From contig QANY01002362.1 of assembly GCA_003255025.1 (NCBI GenBank), positions 310,001-374,000 of the forward strand: a stretch of 64,000 nucleotides of DNA, written 5' to 3'. Positions 1 through 11,865 of the stretch are shown here, in pieces. The stretch's first letter is position 1. Each line of letters opens with the position of its first letter. Under the pieces are notes generated by a model. It was not told where the DNA came from. It searched no databases and worked only from the letters and a program-made list of their open reading frames with translations. The translations under genes and the position numbers were made by a program. Origin of the DNA: Datisca glomerata. Taxonomy: Eukaryota > Streptophyta > Magnoliopsida > Cucurbitales > Datiscaceae.

Positions 1-3000
1 AAACATATTTTTCTGCAAATCATTTATATTTTATCTCTAATTTTATTTTATAGTTCTATGAGCTTTTCTTGTAAATTTTTATAGTTTTAGTTTGTGTAGA
101 CTAGATATTTTTTCTCATTGTATAGAGGATGTTTTTACAATGTTACAATCACTTTTTTGATGAACAATAAATCTTATTAATAAAAAAAATTAAAAAAAAT
201 TAAAAAAAATTAAAAAAAATTAAAAAAAATAAAAGAATATATATCCTAAGAGATAAATAAAAATATCCAAAGTGGATATTGCATGAGGCATAATAGTCCA
301 TGATAGAACCATGAACAAATGTGAGAGAAATAAGTGAATGTAAAAATTAGACGAATGTCATAAGTAGTCTGTTATGCTAAATATTCTCTTGTAGCAAAAA
401 AAACCCACTTTTTTGGCATGTTTATCAACATCATTATCATCATGGTTCCTTTTGTCATACCTCCATGTCCCCATTTGCGGTTTCTAATTTTCCTGTTTTT
501 CACTTTTTCCCCCTACATGAAAAAACTCACACGAACTGTTGAACATAATATTACTATAGAATGTCAACTTTACTGAAAAAAAATGAAAAATTAAGACATA
601 TTACTGTGAAAATATAATATAATATTTTGTTATTTCATATGTAAATATTGTTTTATGTATCAAGTTTTATATCAATAATTTTGTTGTTCGTAACATTCAA
701 AAAATTAGTTTTTTAGGAAGTAATTAATCCATTTATACAAATAAGCATTATGTCATATAATAATAATTTTATAAGAAATCTAATAGTTCAATATCATAAT
801 ATTTTTGTAGACATTTTTAATATATATATTTTTTTTAAAAATATAATTAATTTAATATTACTAAATTATTTTGTACTATATATCCGTTTATAAAAAATAA
901 AACGTTATTCTTAAATAATATCATACTTATATTTTTTTTATCAATTTAACTACTATACTTTAGAAAAATGTTATAGGTAAGTAATATTTTATTATAAAAC
1001 AGATATTGCATTATATTATTTTGTATTTATAAATATAATAATCATAAAATAATCTTACTATTTGAAATACTATATCATGATTTTTTAAATAAAAAGTTAA
1101 AAATAAAATTTAATATAACATTCCTAGAATGTGGTTATGACACGATCACTCTAACGGTAAAAAGTGACATAACCTATTTAGCAGTAACTTTATAACGCAA
1201 TGATATCCATAATATGTTTTCCCCCATAACGAACATAGTAATGGTCTTAATACATCACATTATCATGATAATTTTCATATTATTTGTGGATTGATGAGTC
1301 GTTTGATAAAACTAAGCAATGAGATTTCAAGTTTTTAAAAATATAGAGTAATTTGTTATATTAAAGACATAGAATTATCTTATGAAAAATTAATAAAAAG
1401 TAAATGTTATTGAAAATTTGTCAATATATCCTTCGTCAGAAAGAACTGGATATTGTGGGGACGTTTGTGTTTTGAGAATTGAATTCCGAATTTCTCAGTA
1501 AGAATGTTATTTAATATATTACTTTTCATTTATAATTTTCAAGATTCCTCCATGAACGAACCTACACGTGTCAAGGAATGGTGGATTTTGGCACAATGGG
1601 ACACAGAAATAATAGAGATTTTGTTTGGCCTAAATCTTAAATCTTTGTTAGAGATAAGGATTCTTTGAACATTGATTGATTGGTTTTTCTTCATTTGCTG
1701 TCTGAACAGTTAAAAAAAATGCCACTTTTCATTGCCAAATGACCAAAATGACCTCAGTTTGTGTTTTGTTGTAGCCATCCGTTTTGTCACTCGTTTTTTT
1801 CTATCTTTTTTTTCCTTACCTTTAAAAGTAACTGGAAAAAGAATAATTTTACGCCCACGAATTTATAGACTAAATTTTAGTTGATTAAGTGATATGTTAA
1901 TAAATTATAAGTTGATTTATTAACTTACAATTGATTAATCAATATTTGATTTTAAACTTGACCGATCTAGAATTATTCATGTAAAAATACTTCTAACACT
2001 AGAAAAATCACTTAGGTTAAAAAAATCTCTCTTAGCTCTTTCATTTAACTTAGGTTACAGTTGACACATATCATCTCTTGTTCAAGAATACAAAAAGGAT
2101 AAGTTCATCCGTTTTCCGTTCAAACAAAACTAAAAAAACAGGTTAATTTGATCGTTCTACGTGATAAAATTGTGTAAGATCAAGCTAAATAAATCTATTG
2201 AGGTTTGTGTAAAAGTCTAAAAAAGTTAAGGTTTGAGGTGAGAGTGATAAGTAGGACTCTTATAGACTTTAATTTAGAAAGAAGGAAAAATCAGATTGAT
2301 TTAAAAGTGGTATTCAAGATCAGTGGCTCCTATCGTAGGAAATCTTTATAGCCATGATTCTCAAGTACTACTACTATAAATTTTATGCTTTGTCCTTTAT
2401 GAATCAATGGCTTTCAATTCTTTATGGACCCACCATTTTTTTTTTCATTTTTGAAGAAACTTGGAGTTTTTTTTAACCCTCCTTTCCAAGCCAATTGCAA
2501 TGGACGTAATCTCAGTGCTCTCGTACGGTTACTCCAAGTCAAGAATCGAGATCTTCTATCGTTAGACGTCTAATAACAGGAAAAGTTTGATTTAAAATGT
2601 TTGTTTTGATTTATACGGTCTAGATCAAAAGTTTAAAAAAAACTTAAAAAAATAGATAAATTTATTTTTGTCGACTAATACTCATTTTTACGAGACTGTT
2701 CAAATCAAAACATACAGTTTATATAGATAAGAATAATTATCATCTGTCAAGGATAATTGTCATCTGTCATTCAAAGTGAACTACAGATAGTCTATTTGCC
2801 ACCCCAAAATATTTTGGTAACATTCATTCAACCTACTCTCATTTTTTTAATAAAAAACAAATCCCCATAATCACTAAGAGTATGAAAACACTCCAATTAC
2901 ATGTAACTATCTCAAGTAAGAATTGTGAACGTTAATACACACGACACTTTTAACTAAAGGGCATTTTATTGGAACACGACGAATGGCAGTTGCTTACGTT

Positions 3001-3168
3001 AGGTCCTCCGATTTGATCTCAACAGCGTAATGCAAAAAAAAATTACATTTTTTTACTTAGCCCTATCTCGACCGTTCAGAGAACTAACTTTTTGGAAGTT
3101 GGCACTGTCAACAGCCTAGAATCGCGCTTCATTGTTTTGAATAGGATTAGAGGTTTTGGATAACACAG
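1..3168. other. AT-rich spacer without recognisable genes
   Basis: No open reading frame with family resemblance was seen on either strand. The stretch is strongly AT-rich, with runs of A/T and many stops in every frame. It lies downstream of the minus-strand NLR pseudogene and probably holds old, unrecognisable repeat remains. Confidence 0.6.
181..231. repeat. Short A/T minisatellite, 10-bp unit
   Basis: Five near-perfect tandem copies of the unit TAAAAAAAAT are visible. This is simple low-complexity DNA with no apparent function. Confidence 0.85.
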
Positions 3169-3249
3169 ATGATTTTAACAATAGTAGCTAGAAAAGGAAA
3201 TTCTCTTCTGGCACAGATGATTTTAAGAAAATCTAAGCTGGCATTTCTT

Positions 3250-3577
3250 CTTCAGACTCTTCTAATCAGACCGAAGAGGTTATGCGCCACGAGTTGCAAT
3301 CTGTACACAATCTCAACATCACATGTCAAATCCTGTAAGTTGTTTAGATTCTTCATTGATAATGGCAGATTAACCAAGCTTGAGCACAGTTTCCTCAAAT
3401 TCTGCAACTCCCCAAAATTTTCAGGCAGATTAGTAATGCTAAGACAATGGAATATGTCTAGAACGGTCAAGTTCTCTAGGCTTGTCATTGAGTCAGGCAG
3501 CTCTAGCAAACGTGTACATGATCTTAGCCTTAGAACTTGAAGATTAACCAATTTTCCAATTCCTTCTGGCAGATGAC
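3250..3577 (-). pseudogene. NLR pseudogene: distal leucine-rich repeats and C-terminal end
   Basis: This is the continuation of the LRR region on the far side of copia-1. It starts with HLPEGIGKLVNLQVLRL and continues with LPDSMTSLENLTVLD, LPENFGELQNLRKL and LPLSMKNLNNLQDL. Joining the two sides across the target-site duplication keeps the reading frame. The usual C-terminal sequence of the family is not recognisable beyond about 3250, so the end of the gene is degraded or frameshifted. Confidence 0.87.
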
Positions 3578-4071
3578 TGTTGGACAACATTGAAATTATG
3601 CATAAAATAATTATGCCTTGTAAACTGTTAAATGAAGTTAAACTCAAGTAAAAGTGATTTACTAAGATTTGAATAATTAGAGTTTTAATGTATCCTGATA
3701 AGGTGTGTACCATTTAATGTGTAGAGACTTTAGGGTAATTTCTATTTTTATGATGAGTTAAAATAAAAATACTAAAAGATGAATAACTATAAGTGGTTAT
3801 GGTCCCAAAATCACACAATAACAGGAAACCATTCTATCCTTCCTAATATCTTATCGTTAGAGAGAAAACTGAGAGACTTTATCAAAGGGGACTCTCGGAT
3901 AGAGAATCGTGTAGATTTGGAAGGCCAACCGCTCGACTCTAAACAACAATCTATCATCATGTATACAGGTACGCTTTCGTTCTATAATTGTTTCGATTCT
4001 TGATGTATTTATTATGAGATCTTAAGTTTCATTGAGATACAGTTTATATCGAAAGGATTTTAAATCTAACA
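3578..4071 (+). repeat. Copia-1 5' LTR
   Basis: Starts TGTTGGACAACATTG and ends ...TCTAACA just before the primer-binding site. It aligns over its length with 9914-10415, including the segments ATGAATAACTATAAGTGGTT / GATGAATTATCTATAAGTGG and GCTCTAAACAACAATCTATC. Promoter and polyadenylation signals are expected here but were not pinned down. Confidence 0.88.
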
Positions 4072-4072
4072 A

Positions 4073-4086
4073 TTGATATCAGAGCA
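4073..4086 (+). other. Copia-1 primer-binding site
   Basis: TTGATATCAGAGC lies right after the 5' LTR and matches, with changes, the TGGTATCAGAGC complement of the initiator-methionine tRNA 3' end used by most copia elements. Confidence 0.8.
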
Positions 4087-4254
4087 ACTCATGTTGAATC
4101 ATTGAGAATCGACCTGTTAAGTTCTAGATCCATGATTATAGGTGTTTTTGTGTTTACGTTTCGGTATCCTTGAATTTAATAATTGTTTGACAATGTATTA
4201 GATTTGAGAACAAATTTTTCAGTATTTTTTTACTTGGTTTTGGAACAACCGGTC

Positions 4255-4690
4255 GGTAGTCTCACCGTTACTGGTGAAAGTTGATCGGCGCGGCGGTTTG
4301 ACCGCGCCGCAAGGAGAAGCCGCAACTATCTGAAGGAGAAAGCCGCGGCTTTCTGGAAGAGTCGTGGCCTTGGCGGCGACTTTTAGGTAGAGTCACGGCC
4401 ACGGCTGCGACTTTCTAGAAGAGTCGCGGCCCTGGTCGCGACTGTCTGCCGGAGTTGCGGCCTTGGCCGCGACAGTAAGGACTGGTGGCGGCCATGACCA
4501 CGACAGTAAGGACTGGTGGCGGCCATGACCGCCAGTCACTAAAGGAGAAAACCCAAGGGTTGGACACGAGTCGGGTTGATTTGACCCGTGAATATTTTCA
4601 AAAAAAAAATCTAAATGACTGTGGGCTTCGCCCACAGCCATTCAAGGGAGCCCGCAGTCTCCCGGGACGGGCTGTGGGTGAAGTCCACAA
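4255..4690. repeat. GC-rich imperfect tandem repeats in the copia-1 leader
   Basis: This stretch is strikingly GC-rich compared with the rest of the window. It consists of degenerate repeats built on GAGTCGCGGCCxxGGxxGCGACT, plus a clean 31-bp tandem duplication starting at 4471 and 4502. Palindromic GC-rich cores such as GCCGCGGC suggest strong RNA secondary structure in the untranslated leader between the primer-binding site and gag. Short open frames here are repeat translations rather than genes. Confidence 0.75.
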
Positions 4691-5539
4691 CCAATTTTGG
4701 TAGAGCTGGGGAATCCTAGCCGTCACACCTTTATTTGTTTATTTATTTATTTTTAGTTAATTTTTTAAAATTAATTCATGATTAATTTTACGAATCAATT
4801 TTTAAATTAACTTTTTAAGGATCATAAAATTAATTTTTTTAAATTTAAAAACTTTCAATTGGTTGTTTTTGGTTTTTGGGTTATAAATAATTTCAAAATA
4901 TTTTTTTAAGATTATTAAATGGATTATTTTGATTATTTTCAGTTTTTTGGTTAAAATAATTTCAAAACAATTTCAAAGGATCGTAAAATTAATTGTTTAT
5001 CAATTAATTTAAGGTTTAAATTCAGTACAATTTTAAAATTTGAACATTAGTATGTTATATGTATTTTAAGATGAATTAGTTAAAGCAACATGTCGCAAAA
5101 GTGACATCTTTTGTGGAAATTGGTTTGTCTTGACATATAAAAGGTTATGTGTGCGTGTAACTTATGTGAATATTTATCAGCCCAAAGGAAGATAATTATT
5201 TGACAGAATTACATGTGCTTCTGTGATAATAAATACGTGATGATTATTCGGTTTTAGATGTGAACAATAAATCAGCCCAAAGGAAGATTTCTTATTTGAC
5301 ATGTTATTTATTATCAGTGATTGATTACTACACCAAGACATCACTTACAAGTTAATATTTTTTTTCCAAAGTCGTAATATTAATGGAGTGTCTGGTGTCT
5401 TGAGATGGGTTAATTGTTACTATTGTTTGAATTATTATTGTCATTTGAAATTTATGTGAGCTTAATTTATTTATTGTTCTCTGTTCAACTATTACTCCTG
5501 CTAGTATCACGGCCAACATCAATTCAATTCCAGTTCTAA

Positions 5540-6520
5540 ATGGCTCAAACTTCTAGTCCTGGAAAGATAATTTCTTGATAGTTCTTGGAGTTGTGGATCT
5601 GGATTTTGCGTTAAGGACTGATTTTCCTGCACCTCTACGGATAAGAGTACCTCTGATGATAAGAGGAATATGGAAATGTGGGAGAGATTAAATCACATGT
5701 GTATGCTGATCATGAAGAAGGTCATTCCAGAAGCATTCAGGGTACTATATCAGAAAAGATAACTACATCTAAGGATTTTCTTGCAGACAATGAAAAAAAG
5801 CTTGTCAAGAACAAAAAGGCATAGATTGGTACGCTCTTGTCGGACTTAATTTCAAAAAGGTATAAAGGTAAAGGTAATATCAGGGAATACATTATGGAAA
5901 TGTCTCACACTATTTCAAGATTAAAAGCACTGAGGCTTGAACTCTCTGAGGACTTTCTTGTGTATTTGGTTTTGATATCCCTTCTGACACAATTTAGCCA
6001 GTTTAAGGTGAGCTATAATTTCAAAAAGAGACTTGGTCTCTAAATGAGCTCATCTCACATCGTGTTCAGGAAGAGGAAATAGTGAAACATGATAAGACAG
6101 AAAGTGCTTACCTGGCCTCTACCTCTAAGGATAAGGGCAAGGAAAAGAAAAGAGTGAAACATGATAAGACATAAAGTGCTTACAACACCGCATAAGAAAC
6201 AACAAAAGAAACCGGTAAACTCGGAAGGTAATGGTTGTTTCTTCTGTGGAGCTGAAGGCATAGGAAGAAGTAATGCACTAACTATCACATTTGGCGTGCT
6301 AAGAAAGGTATGCTTCTTAATTTGGTTTGTTCTGGGGTTAATTTAACTTCTGTTCCTAGACACACATGGTGGATAGATTCTAGTGCAACAACTCACATCA
6401 GTGTGTCTATGCAGGGTTGCCTCAATTGCCGAAAGCCAAATGATGCTAAAAGATTCATCTACGTGGTGATGGCAAGACGGCTGAAGTTGAAGCAATATGA
6501 AAATTTAGATTATTAGTAAG
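5540..6520 (+). pseudogene. Copia-1 gag and protease remains
   Basis: Broken frames carry the gag features expected of copia elements: a segment with MEMWERLNHMCMLIMKKVIP, a following MEMSHTISRLKAL-type segment (5837-6043), a basic linker, and a zinc-knuckle-like CFFCGAEGI. The protease active-site segment reads WWIDSSATTHIS at about 6370, with DSS in place of DSG. Several stops and indels interrupt the frame. Confidence 0.75.
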
Positions 6521-7528
6521 AACTGAACATTATTTGGATCTTGATAAAACTTTTATTGTACCGTCATTTAGATAAAATTTGATTTCTATTTCTGTTTTGG
6601 ACAAAGTTGGTTATTTTTGTTCTTTTGGAAATGGAAAATTTGGTTTGTTTCGTGATTTAATTTCAGTTGGTTTGAATTTTTTATCAGGATATGATGATCT
6701 TTGTTTACTTGAAACAATTGCTTCATTTGAAGAATCCATGCAATTAAGTACACGAGGTACTAAAAAAAATTAACCAGTGAGAATTCAGGTATATTATACC
6801 ACAAGAGATTATGTCACATCTCCAGACGGAGAATAGATAGACTTTTGTCAGACAAAATTCTCGGTCCCTTATATTTCACAGATTCTGATGTTTGTGTTAG
6901 TTGCATAAAGGGAAAGGAGATTTGATGCCAACGAGACTCAGGACGTCCTAGAACTTATTCATACGGATATTTACGGGTCATTCTCTTCAGCGGCTTGGAA
7001 TGATCAACAATATTTTATAACGTTCATAGACGAGTATTCTAGATATGGCTACATATATCTCATTTATGAAAAGTCACAGTCATTAGACATGTTTAAAAAT
7101 TTTAAGGCTGAAGTTGAGAATCAACTCAATAAAAGGATTAAGAGCGTCAGATCTGACAGTGGTGGTGAGTACTATGACAGATATGATGGTTTAGGTGAAC
7201 AACGTCCATGACCGTTTGTTAAATTCCTAGAGGAATGCGGTATCGTCCCACAGTACACTATGTCAGGTTCATCCATTATGAATGGTGTTGCTGAAAGACG
7301 AAACAGAACGCTTAAGGACATGGTCAGGAGTATGATTAGTCATTCGACCTTACCAGAATCACTATGGGGTGAAGCACTTAAGGCTGCCGCATATATCCTT
7401 AACATAGTTCCAACTAAAGCGACTACCAAAACTCCATATGAGCTTTGGACCAGCAAGAAACCTAGTCTAAGGTATTTGCACGTTTGGGGATGTCTAGCTG
7501 AAGCAAGGCCATATAAGCCTAATTAAAA
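6520..7528 (+). pseudogene. Copia-1 GAG-pre-integrase and integrase remains
   Basis: The GAG-pre-integrase motif (LYHKRLCHISRRRIDRL, then CVSCIKGK) begins near 6790. The integrase core follows with HTDIYGSF, FITFIDEYSRYGYIYLI and RSDSGGEYY, then [19 protein letters not shown] and [13 protein letters not shown]. The catalytic Asp, Asp and Glu positions can be recognised in pieces. A TGA near 7211 breaks the core. The open frame 7260-7526 is the last third of the domain. Confidence 0.88.
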
Positions 7529-7532
7529 GAAA

Positions 7533-8905
7533 TTGGACTTACGGACGGTGAGTTGTTATTTTGTTGGATACTTTAAAAGATCAAGGGGGTACAAGTTTTA
7601 TGATCCCACAACCAGGTCAATTTTTGAGACGGGAAATGCCCGGTTCTTTAAGGATGCCGAGTTTACGCGGGGGGGGGGGCATACGGTTCGGGATTTTGTT
7701 CTTCAGGAGGAATATGTTGATATTCAAACATGTGTTATTAGCATTTATCAGGACTGTGTCCCCGACATTGCTCATGACACAACATATCAAGACAATATCG
7801 GAGAACCTCACATTCAAGAGATTGTTCCGGAAGAACAAACACTAGCACCTCAAGAACCTATGTCGTTAAGAAGATCTACTAGAGCGAGAAGAAGTGCAAT
7901 GCCAGATGATTACATTGTATATATCCAAGAGCATGAAGTTGACATTGGTGTGATGGAAGATGATCCGATCATCTTCTTTCAAATCATGGAAAGCTCTAAC
8001 TCTCAAAAGTGGATCGATGCCATGAATAAGGAAATTAAGTTCATGAAGGACAATGACATGTGGGATCTTGTTCCATTACCAGAAGGTGCGAAACTCATTG
8101 GTTGTAAATGGATTTTTAAGACCAATAGAGATTCAAAAGGTAATGTGGAAAGATACAATGCTCGTCTTGTCGCAAGGAGCTTTACACAGAAAAAATGCAT
8201 TGACTATAAAGAGACTTTCTCTCCGGTTTCTACGAAAGACTCTTTCAGGATTATAATGGCATTGGGGGTGAATTTCAATATCGAGTTGCATCAGATGGAT
8301 GTAAAGACAATGTTTCTTAATGGTGACATTGAATAGATGATATATATGGTGCAACCAAAAAACTTTGTGTCGGGAGACCCAAAGAATATGGTTGCAAACT
8401 TCAGAAATCTATCTATGGACTCAAGCATGCATCTCAACAATGATATTTCAAATTTCATCAAGTGATCATCTCGTTCGGTTTTGAGATGGATTTAGTCGAT
8501 AATTGTATATACCATAAGTTTTATGGGAGCAAGCATATTTTTCTGGTTTTATATGTGGATGACATTTTGCTTGCCAGCAACGATATAGGCTTATTGCACG
8601 ACACCAAGAGATTTCTAGCTAAGAATTTTGAGATAAAAGATATTGGCGAAGCCTCTTTTGTATTAGGAATCAAAATACACCGAGATCGTTCTTAGGGTAT
8701 TCTAGGATTATCATAAAAGAGTTATATCGAAAAGATCCTTAAAAGATATGACATGCAATACTGTAAACCAGGTGATACCTCTGTAGATAAGGGAGACAAG
8801 TTTGGTCTCCATCAGTGCCCTAAAAATGATTTTGAGGAAAAGAAAATGCAGAAGATTCCCTATGCCTCGGTAGTGGGAGTCTAATGTATGCTCAAGTTTG
8901 TACAC
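7533..8905 (+). pseudogene. Copia-1 reverse transcriptase remains
   Basis: A long open frame from 7533 to 8336 contains the linker and the start of the RVT_2 domain: QKWIDAMNKEIKFM, LIGCKWIFKTNRD, RLVARSFTQKKCIDYKETFSPV and HQMDVKTMFLNGDIE. After a TAG come KSIYGLKHAS and the active-site motif LYVDDILLASND (about 8550). Stops at 8336 and 8695 and a run of nine Gs near 7670 are signs of decay. Confidence 0.9.
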
Positions 8906-9009
8906 GTCCTGATATTGCGTACGTGATTGGGATGTTGGGAAGATACTTAAGTAATCTAGGCATAGACCATTGGAAAGCAGCTAAACGAGTTTTGCGGTAC
9001 TTACAGAGA

Positions 9010-9400
9010 ACGAAAGATTAAACGAGTTTTGGATATACTGACTCCAATTTTGCTGGATGCCAAGATCGTATGAAATCTACGTCAGACTATATTTTTCTGC
9101 TTGCTGGAGGTGCTGTCTCCTGGAAGAGTGCTAAACAGTCTCTTATAACTTCTTCTACCATGACAGCAGAGTTCATAGCATGTTATGAGGCGTTTAATCA
9201 TAGAATATGGTTGCGGAATTTTGTCACGGGGCTGCACATGGTGGACAGTAGATCAACAATTCTTTATTCTAATAACAACAGGAGCTCGACAAAGTCAAAG
9301 TTCATAGATATCAAGTTTCTGGTTGTTAAAGAAAGGGTTCAGAGTGGACAATTGTCTATGAGCACATCAGACCATAATTGCGAATCCACTTACTAAGGAA
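9010..9400 (+). pseudogene. Copia-1 RNase H remains
   Basis: Contains GYTDSNFAG-like sequence at about 9030, then STSDYIFLLAGGAVSWKSAKQ, STMTAEFIACYEAFNHRIWL and a degenerate KSKFIDIKF segment, the usual end of copia pol. The expected catalytic Asp and Glu positions are visible. The frame ends at 9396. The remaining 0.5 kb before the 3' LTR is noncoding. Confidence 0.85.
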
Positions 9401-9913
9401 TTGCCACCCAATGTGTTTCATGAGCACACTGTTGACATGGGGTCATATCAGTTGAGGATATTCAGTTCTGGTGAGAGTTTGTATTTTATTTTTAGATGCT
9501 CTTTTCATATAGACATATTTCTCAGTCATTTTGGTTTATGGATATTTTACGGTTATTTTCTGCAGAGATAAATTTTTTTTTTTGCATTCACACTCTCATT
9601 TATGTATAGTTTGATCTCACTAAGGTTTACGGAGGACGAGTTGGAAATAGACATGTTAAGATCACATTACATGAAGTTTTCATGTTACACATCCACATCA
9701 TAATCCATGTCATTCAATTATATTGATATACGTGACCGTTGATGGGTTAAGTTACGATTGATGTAACAGAGGCCGCTTTGATCCTATGTCGATATGATTG
9801 ATGGATCGAATTTGTTATAGATACATTTCGGTAATGATAACAAAGTTGAATGCGTTCAGTTATTTTTGGCAAAACATAATTGTAAGGTTTAACACATAGT
9901 CCAAGTGAGAGAT

Positions 9914-10415
9914 TGTGGATCCTTAATCCAACATTGAACTTATGTGTAAAATAATTATGTGTTGCAGACTGTCAAATAAAGTTAAACTCAATTAAAAGTG
10001 ATCTACTAAGATTTGGATAATTGGGGTTTTAATGTATCTGATAGGTTATGGACTCTTTAATGTGTAGAGAATTTAGGGTAATTTCTATTTTTATGATGGG
10101 TTAAAATAAAAATACTAAAAGATGAATTATCTATAAGTGGTTATGGTCCTCATGTCACACGATAACGGGAAATCATTATATTCTTTCTAATATCCCATCT
10201 TTAGAGAGAAAACTGGGAGGCTTTATCGAAGGGGATTCTCGGATAGAGAATCGTGTAAATCCGGAAGGCCAACCGCTCGGCTCTAAACAACAATCTATCA
10301 TCATAGATTCAGGTACGCTTCCGCTCTATAATTGTTTTGATTCTTGATATATTCAATATGAAATCTTAAGTTTTATTAAGAAACGATTTATATCGAAAAG
10401 ATTTTGAATCTAACG
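9914..10415 (+). repeat. Copia-1 3' LTR
   Basis: Starts TGTGGATCCTTAATCC directly after the purine-rich AAGTGAGAGAT tract and aligns with 3578-4071. It ends near TCTAACG, just before GTGAC, the right copy of the target-site duplication. Confidence 0.87.
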
Positions 10416-10910
10416 GTGACAATTTGTGATGTTATAGTTTCTTCAAATGGAGAAGATCACAGAGCCCGTCAGGCAGTTCCACTAGATCATTGCAAAAGTC
10501 TATGGAGATCTCGAGCAAGTTTGGCACCACATTTGATATCTGGACAGAACAGTTCTTGAACGCTTGGCTAACATTACACATATGCAATGATATCTTCTGT
10601 AGATTTACCATTTGTACGGGGGAATTGCTGAGGGAAGGAATTGGAAATGAGATTCGCTCTAATCTGATTCTCTGTAAACTTGATAAGGAACAAAGTAGTT
10701 GAGAATCGTTTAGTTCAGTGGGGAAGAAACCATAATTTGTGATAATGAGAACTTTTAATTTGTTCAGTTCCTTCATGAATAGGTAAAGTGTAGTTCTTTG
10801 TTCGTAGATTCAATATAAGGACCTCGACTTTGGGTGCTTGCATGTTCAACCACCGTGATGAAAAGCATTCATCTGCAAATACCCGTCCATACATATTGTA
10901 ATATAAAGAA
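10416..10910 (-). pseudogene. NLR pseudogene: first leucine-rich repeats
   Basis: The minus strand reads NMQAPKVEVLILNLRTKNYTLP in one frame and then, after a one-base frame change near 10780, FMKELNKLKVLIITNYGFFP and several LRR units (for example LQRIRLERISFP and LLEISIDFCNDLVELP). A TAA at 10432-10434 and a small indel follow. The last codons before the retrotransposon read ITNCH, the conserved start of the next repeat. Copia-1 begins directly after that point. Confidence 0.85.
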
Positions 10911-10993
10911 AAGCATGGAGAAAGAGAGAACTTGTTAATCCTAAACATTAATATTTTATGTCTCTCAACTTCAAATGTGTTATTTCAGGCTCT

Positions 10994-10995
<2 letters not shown>

Positions 10996-11033
<38 letters not shown>
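10996..11033. repeat. (GA)n microsatellite inside the NLR pseudogene
   Basis: An uninterrupted run of GA dinucleotides, about 19 repeats. It falls between the linker and the LRR start of the NLR pseudogene and interrupts what should be continuous coding sequence. Confidence 0.92.
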
Positions 11034-11035
<2 letters not shown>

Positions 11036-11038
<3 letters not shown>

Positions 11039-11250
11039 GGAAATAGATAAGAGACCGGCATTAGTGGGATGCTTCTTCTGTTCTAACCACCAATGGGGAA
11101 AATCATTATTAATAATCAATCTTTTCCCCTGTTCTATGGGTTTGCTACTACTCCAACGTACAGCCAAATCCCTTAAAGCGTCATCCTGTGTATAGAAGTG
11201 CTCGTTATGGTAGTCAGAATCAGTTCGGTTAAATTCCCTGGAAAATGAGC
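11036..11250 (-). pseudogene. NLR pseudogene: NB-ARC to LRR linker
   Basis: Reading on the minus strand, this segment contains YHNEHFYTQDDALRDLAVRW and then IEQGKRLIINN, WWLEQKKHP and LLSIST. That is the conserved linker between the NB-ARC and the LRRs in NRG1-like proteins. It runs straight into a GA/CT microsatellite at about 10996-11033. The matching LRR start (SSRWLNMQAPKVEVL) is found only after the microsatellite and about 100 further bases, so extra DNA disrupts the exon here. Confidence 0.75.
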
Positions 11251-11556
11251 TTACATCTTAAGAAGCCAAATTCTTCTTCCAAAAATTTTAGCACAGCAAG
11301 AAAAATTCAATCACTTTCACTTGTTATAACACAAATGATTTCAATCACATGAGACCAACATCTATGAAATAAACAGATTGGTATAAAATACAAACAATGG
11401 TCGAACGCTATTTCTTTACGAGCTCAATGTTATTATGTCCATGTAGTATGTAAGTTAGTAAAGAACAGTGCAGTTTCGGTGTTTGGATGGATTTACTAAT
11501 AGAAACTGAGTTGCAGAATACCTTTTCACTTCGGGAATGATCAGATTACAATCGGG

Positions 11557-11745
11557 CTATTTATCCAGTATAGCAATGGCACCATCTTCATCAAGTTCAT
11601 AAAATGCTGAGATCATATCAATGACGCAAACAGCAGATACCCTTTGATCTTCTGGAAATGAACCCAAGTCCATGAAACTCTCCTTCATTAAAACTTCATC
11701 ATCAACTGTAAGAGGTAGTAAGAATCTCTTACATCCTCTTACTAT
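11557..11745 (-). pseudogene. NLR pseudogene exon 3: GLPL remnant fused to winged-helix segment
   Basis: A TTGCAG acceptor leads into IVRGCKRFLLPLTV, the start of the GLPL region. The next residues, DDEVLMKESFMDLGSFPEDQR, belong to the winged-helix part, which normally lies several dozen residues further on. An internal deletion has therefore joined the two. The segment YELDEDGAIAILDK follows and ends at a TAG. The motifs are strong. The deletion is inferred from the usual spacing of the family. Confidence 0.83.
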
Positions 11746-11865
11746 CTGCAAGCAATTGTACCAAATAAAATAAGTTACCAAGTCAACAAGAGGAACACAT
11801 ATTCACAGAGAGAAAGAGAGCATTTCAAAATAAAACATGTTATTTATGGAGGATAGACAGATAAC

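Larger units (their letters stand above)
3578..10415 (+). mobile_element. Copia-1: full-length, decayed Ty1/copia LTR retrotransposon
   Basis: The element has two alignable LTRs of about 0.5 kb, a primer-binding site after the 5' LTR, gag-pol remains in copia order (gag, protease, integrase, reverse transcriptase, RNase H), and a purine-rich tract before the 3' LTR. It lies antisense to the NLR pseudogene. The flanking five bases are ATGAC on the left and GTGAC on the right, a target-site duplication with one mismatch. Many stops and frameshifts show that it can no longer move by itself. Confidence 0.92.

Noticed and set aside
4393..4703. Open frames on both strands in the GC-rich block
   Set aside because: They overlap the GC-rich tandem repeats in the copia-1 leader and show no homology.
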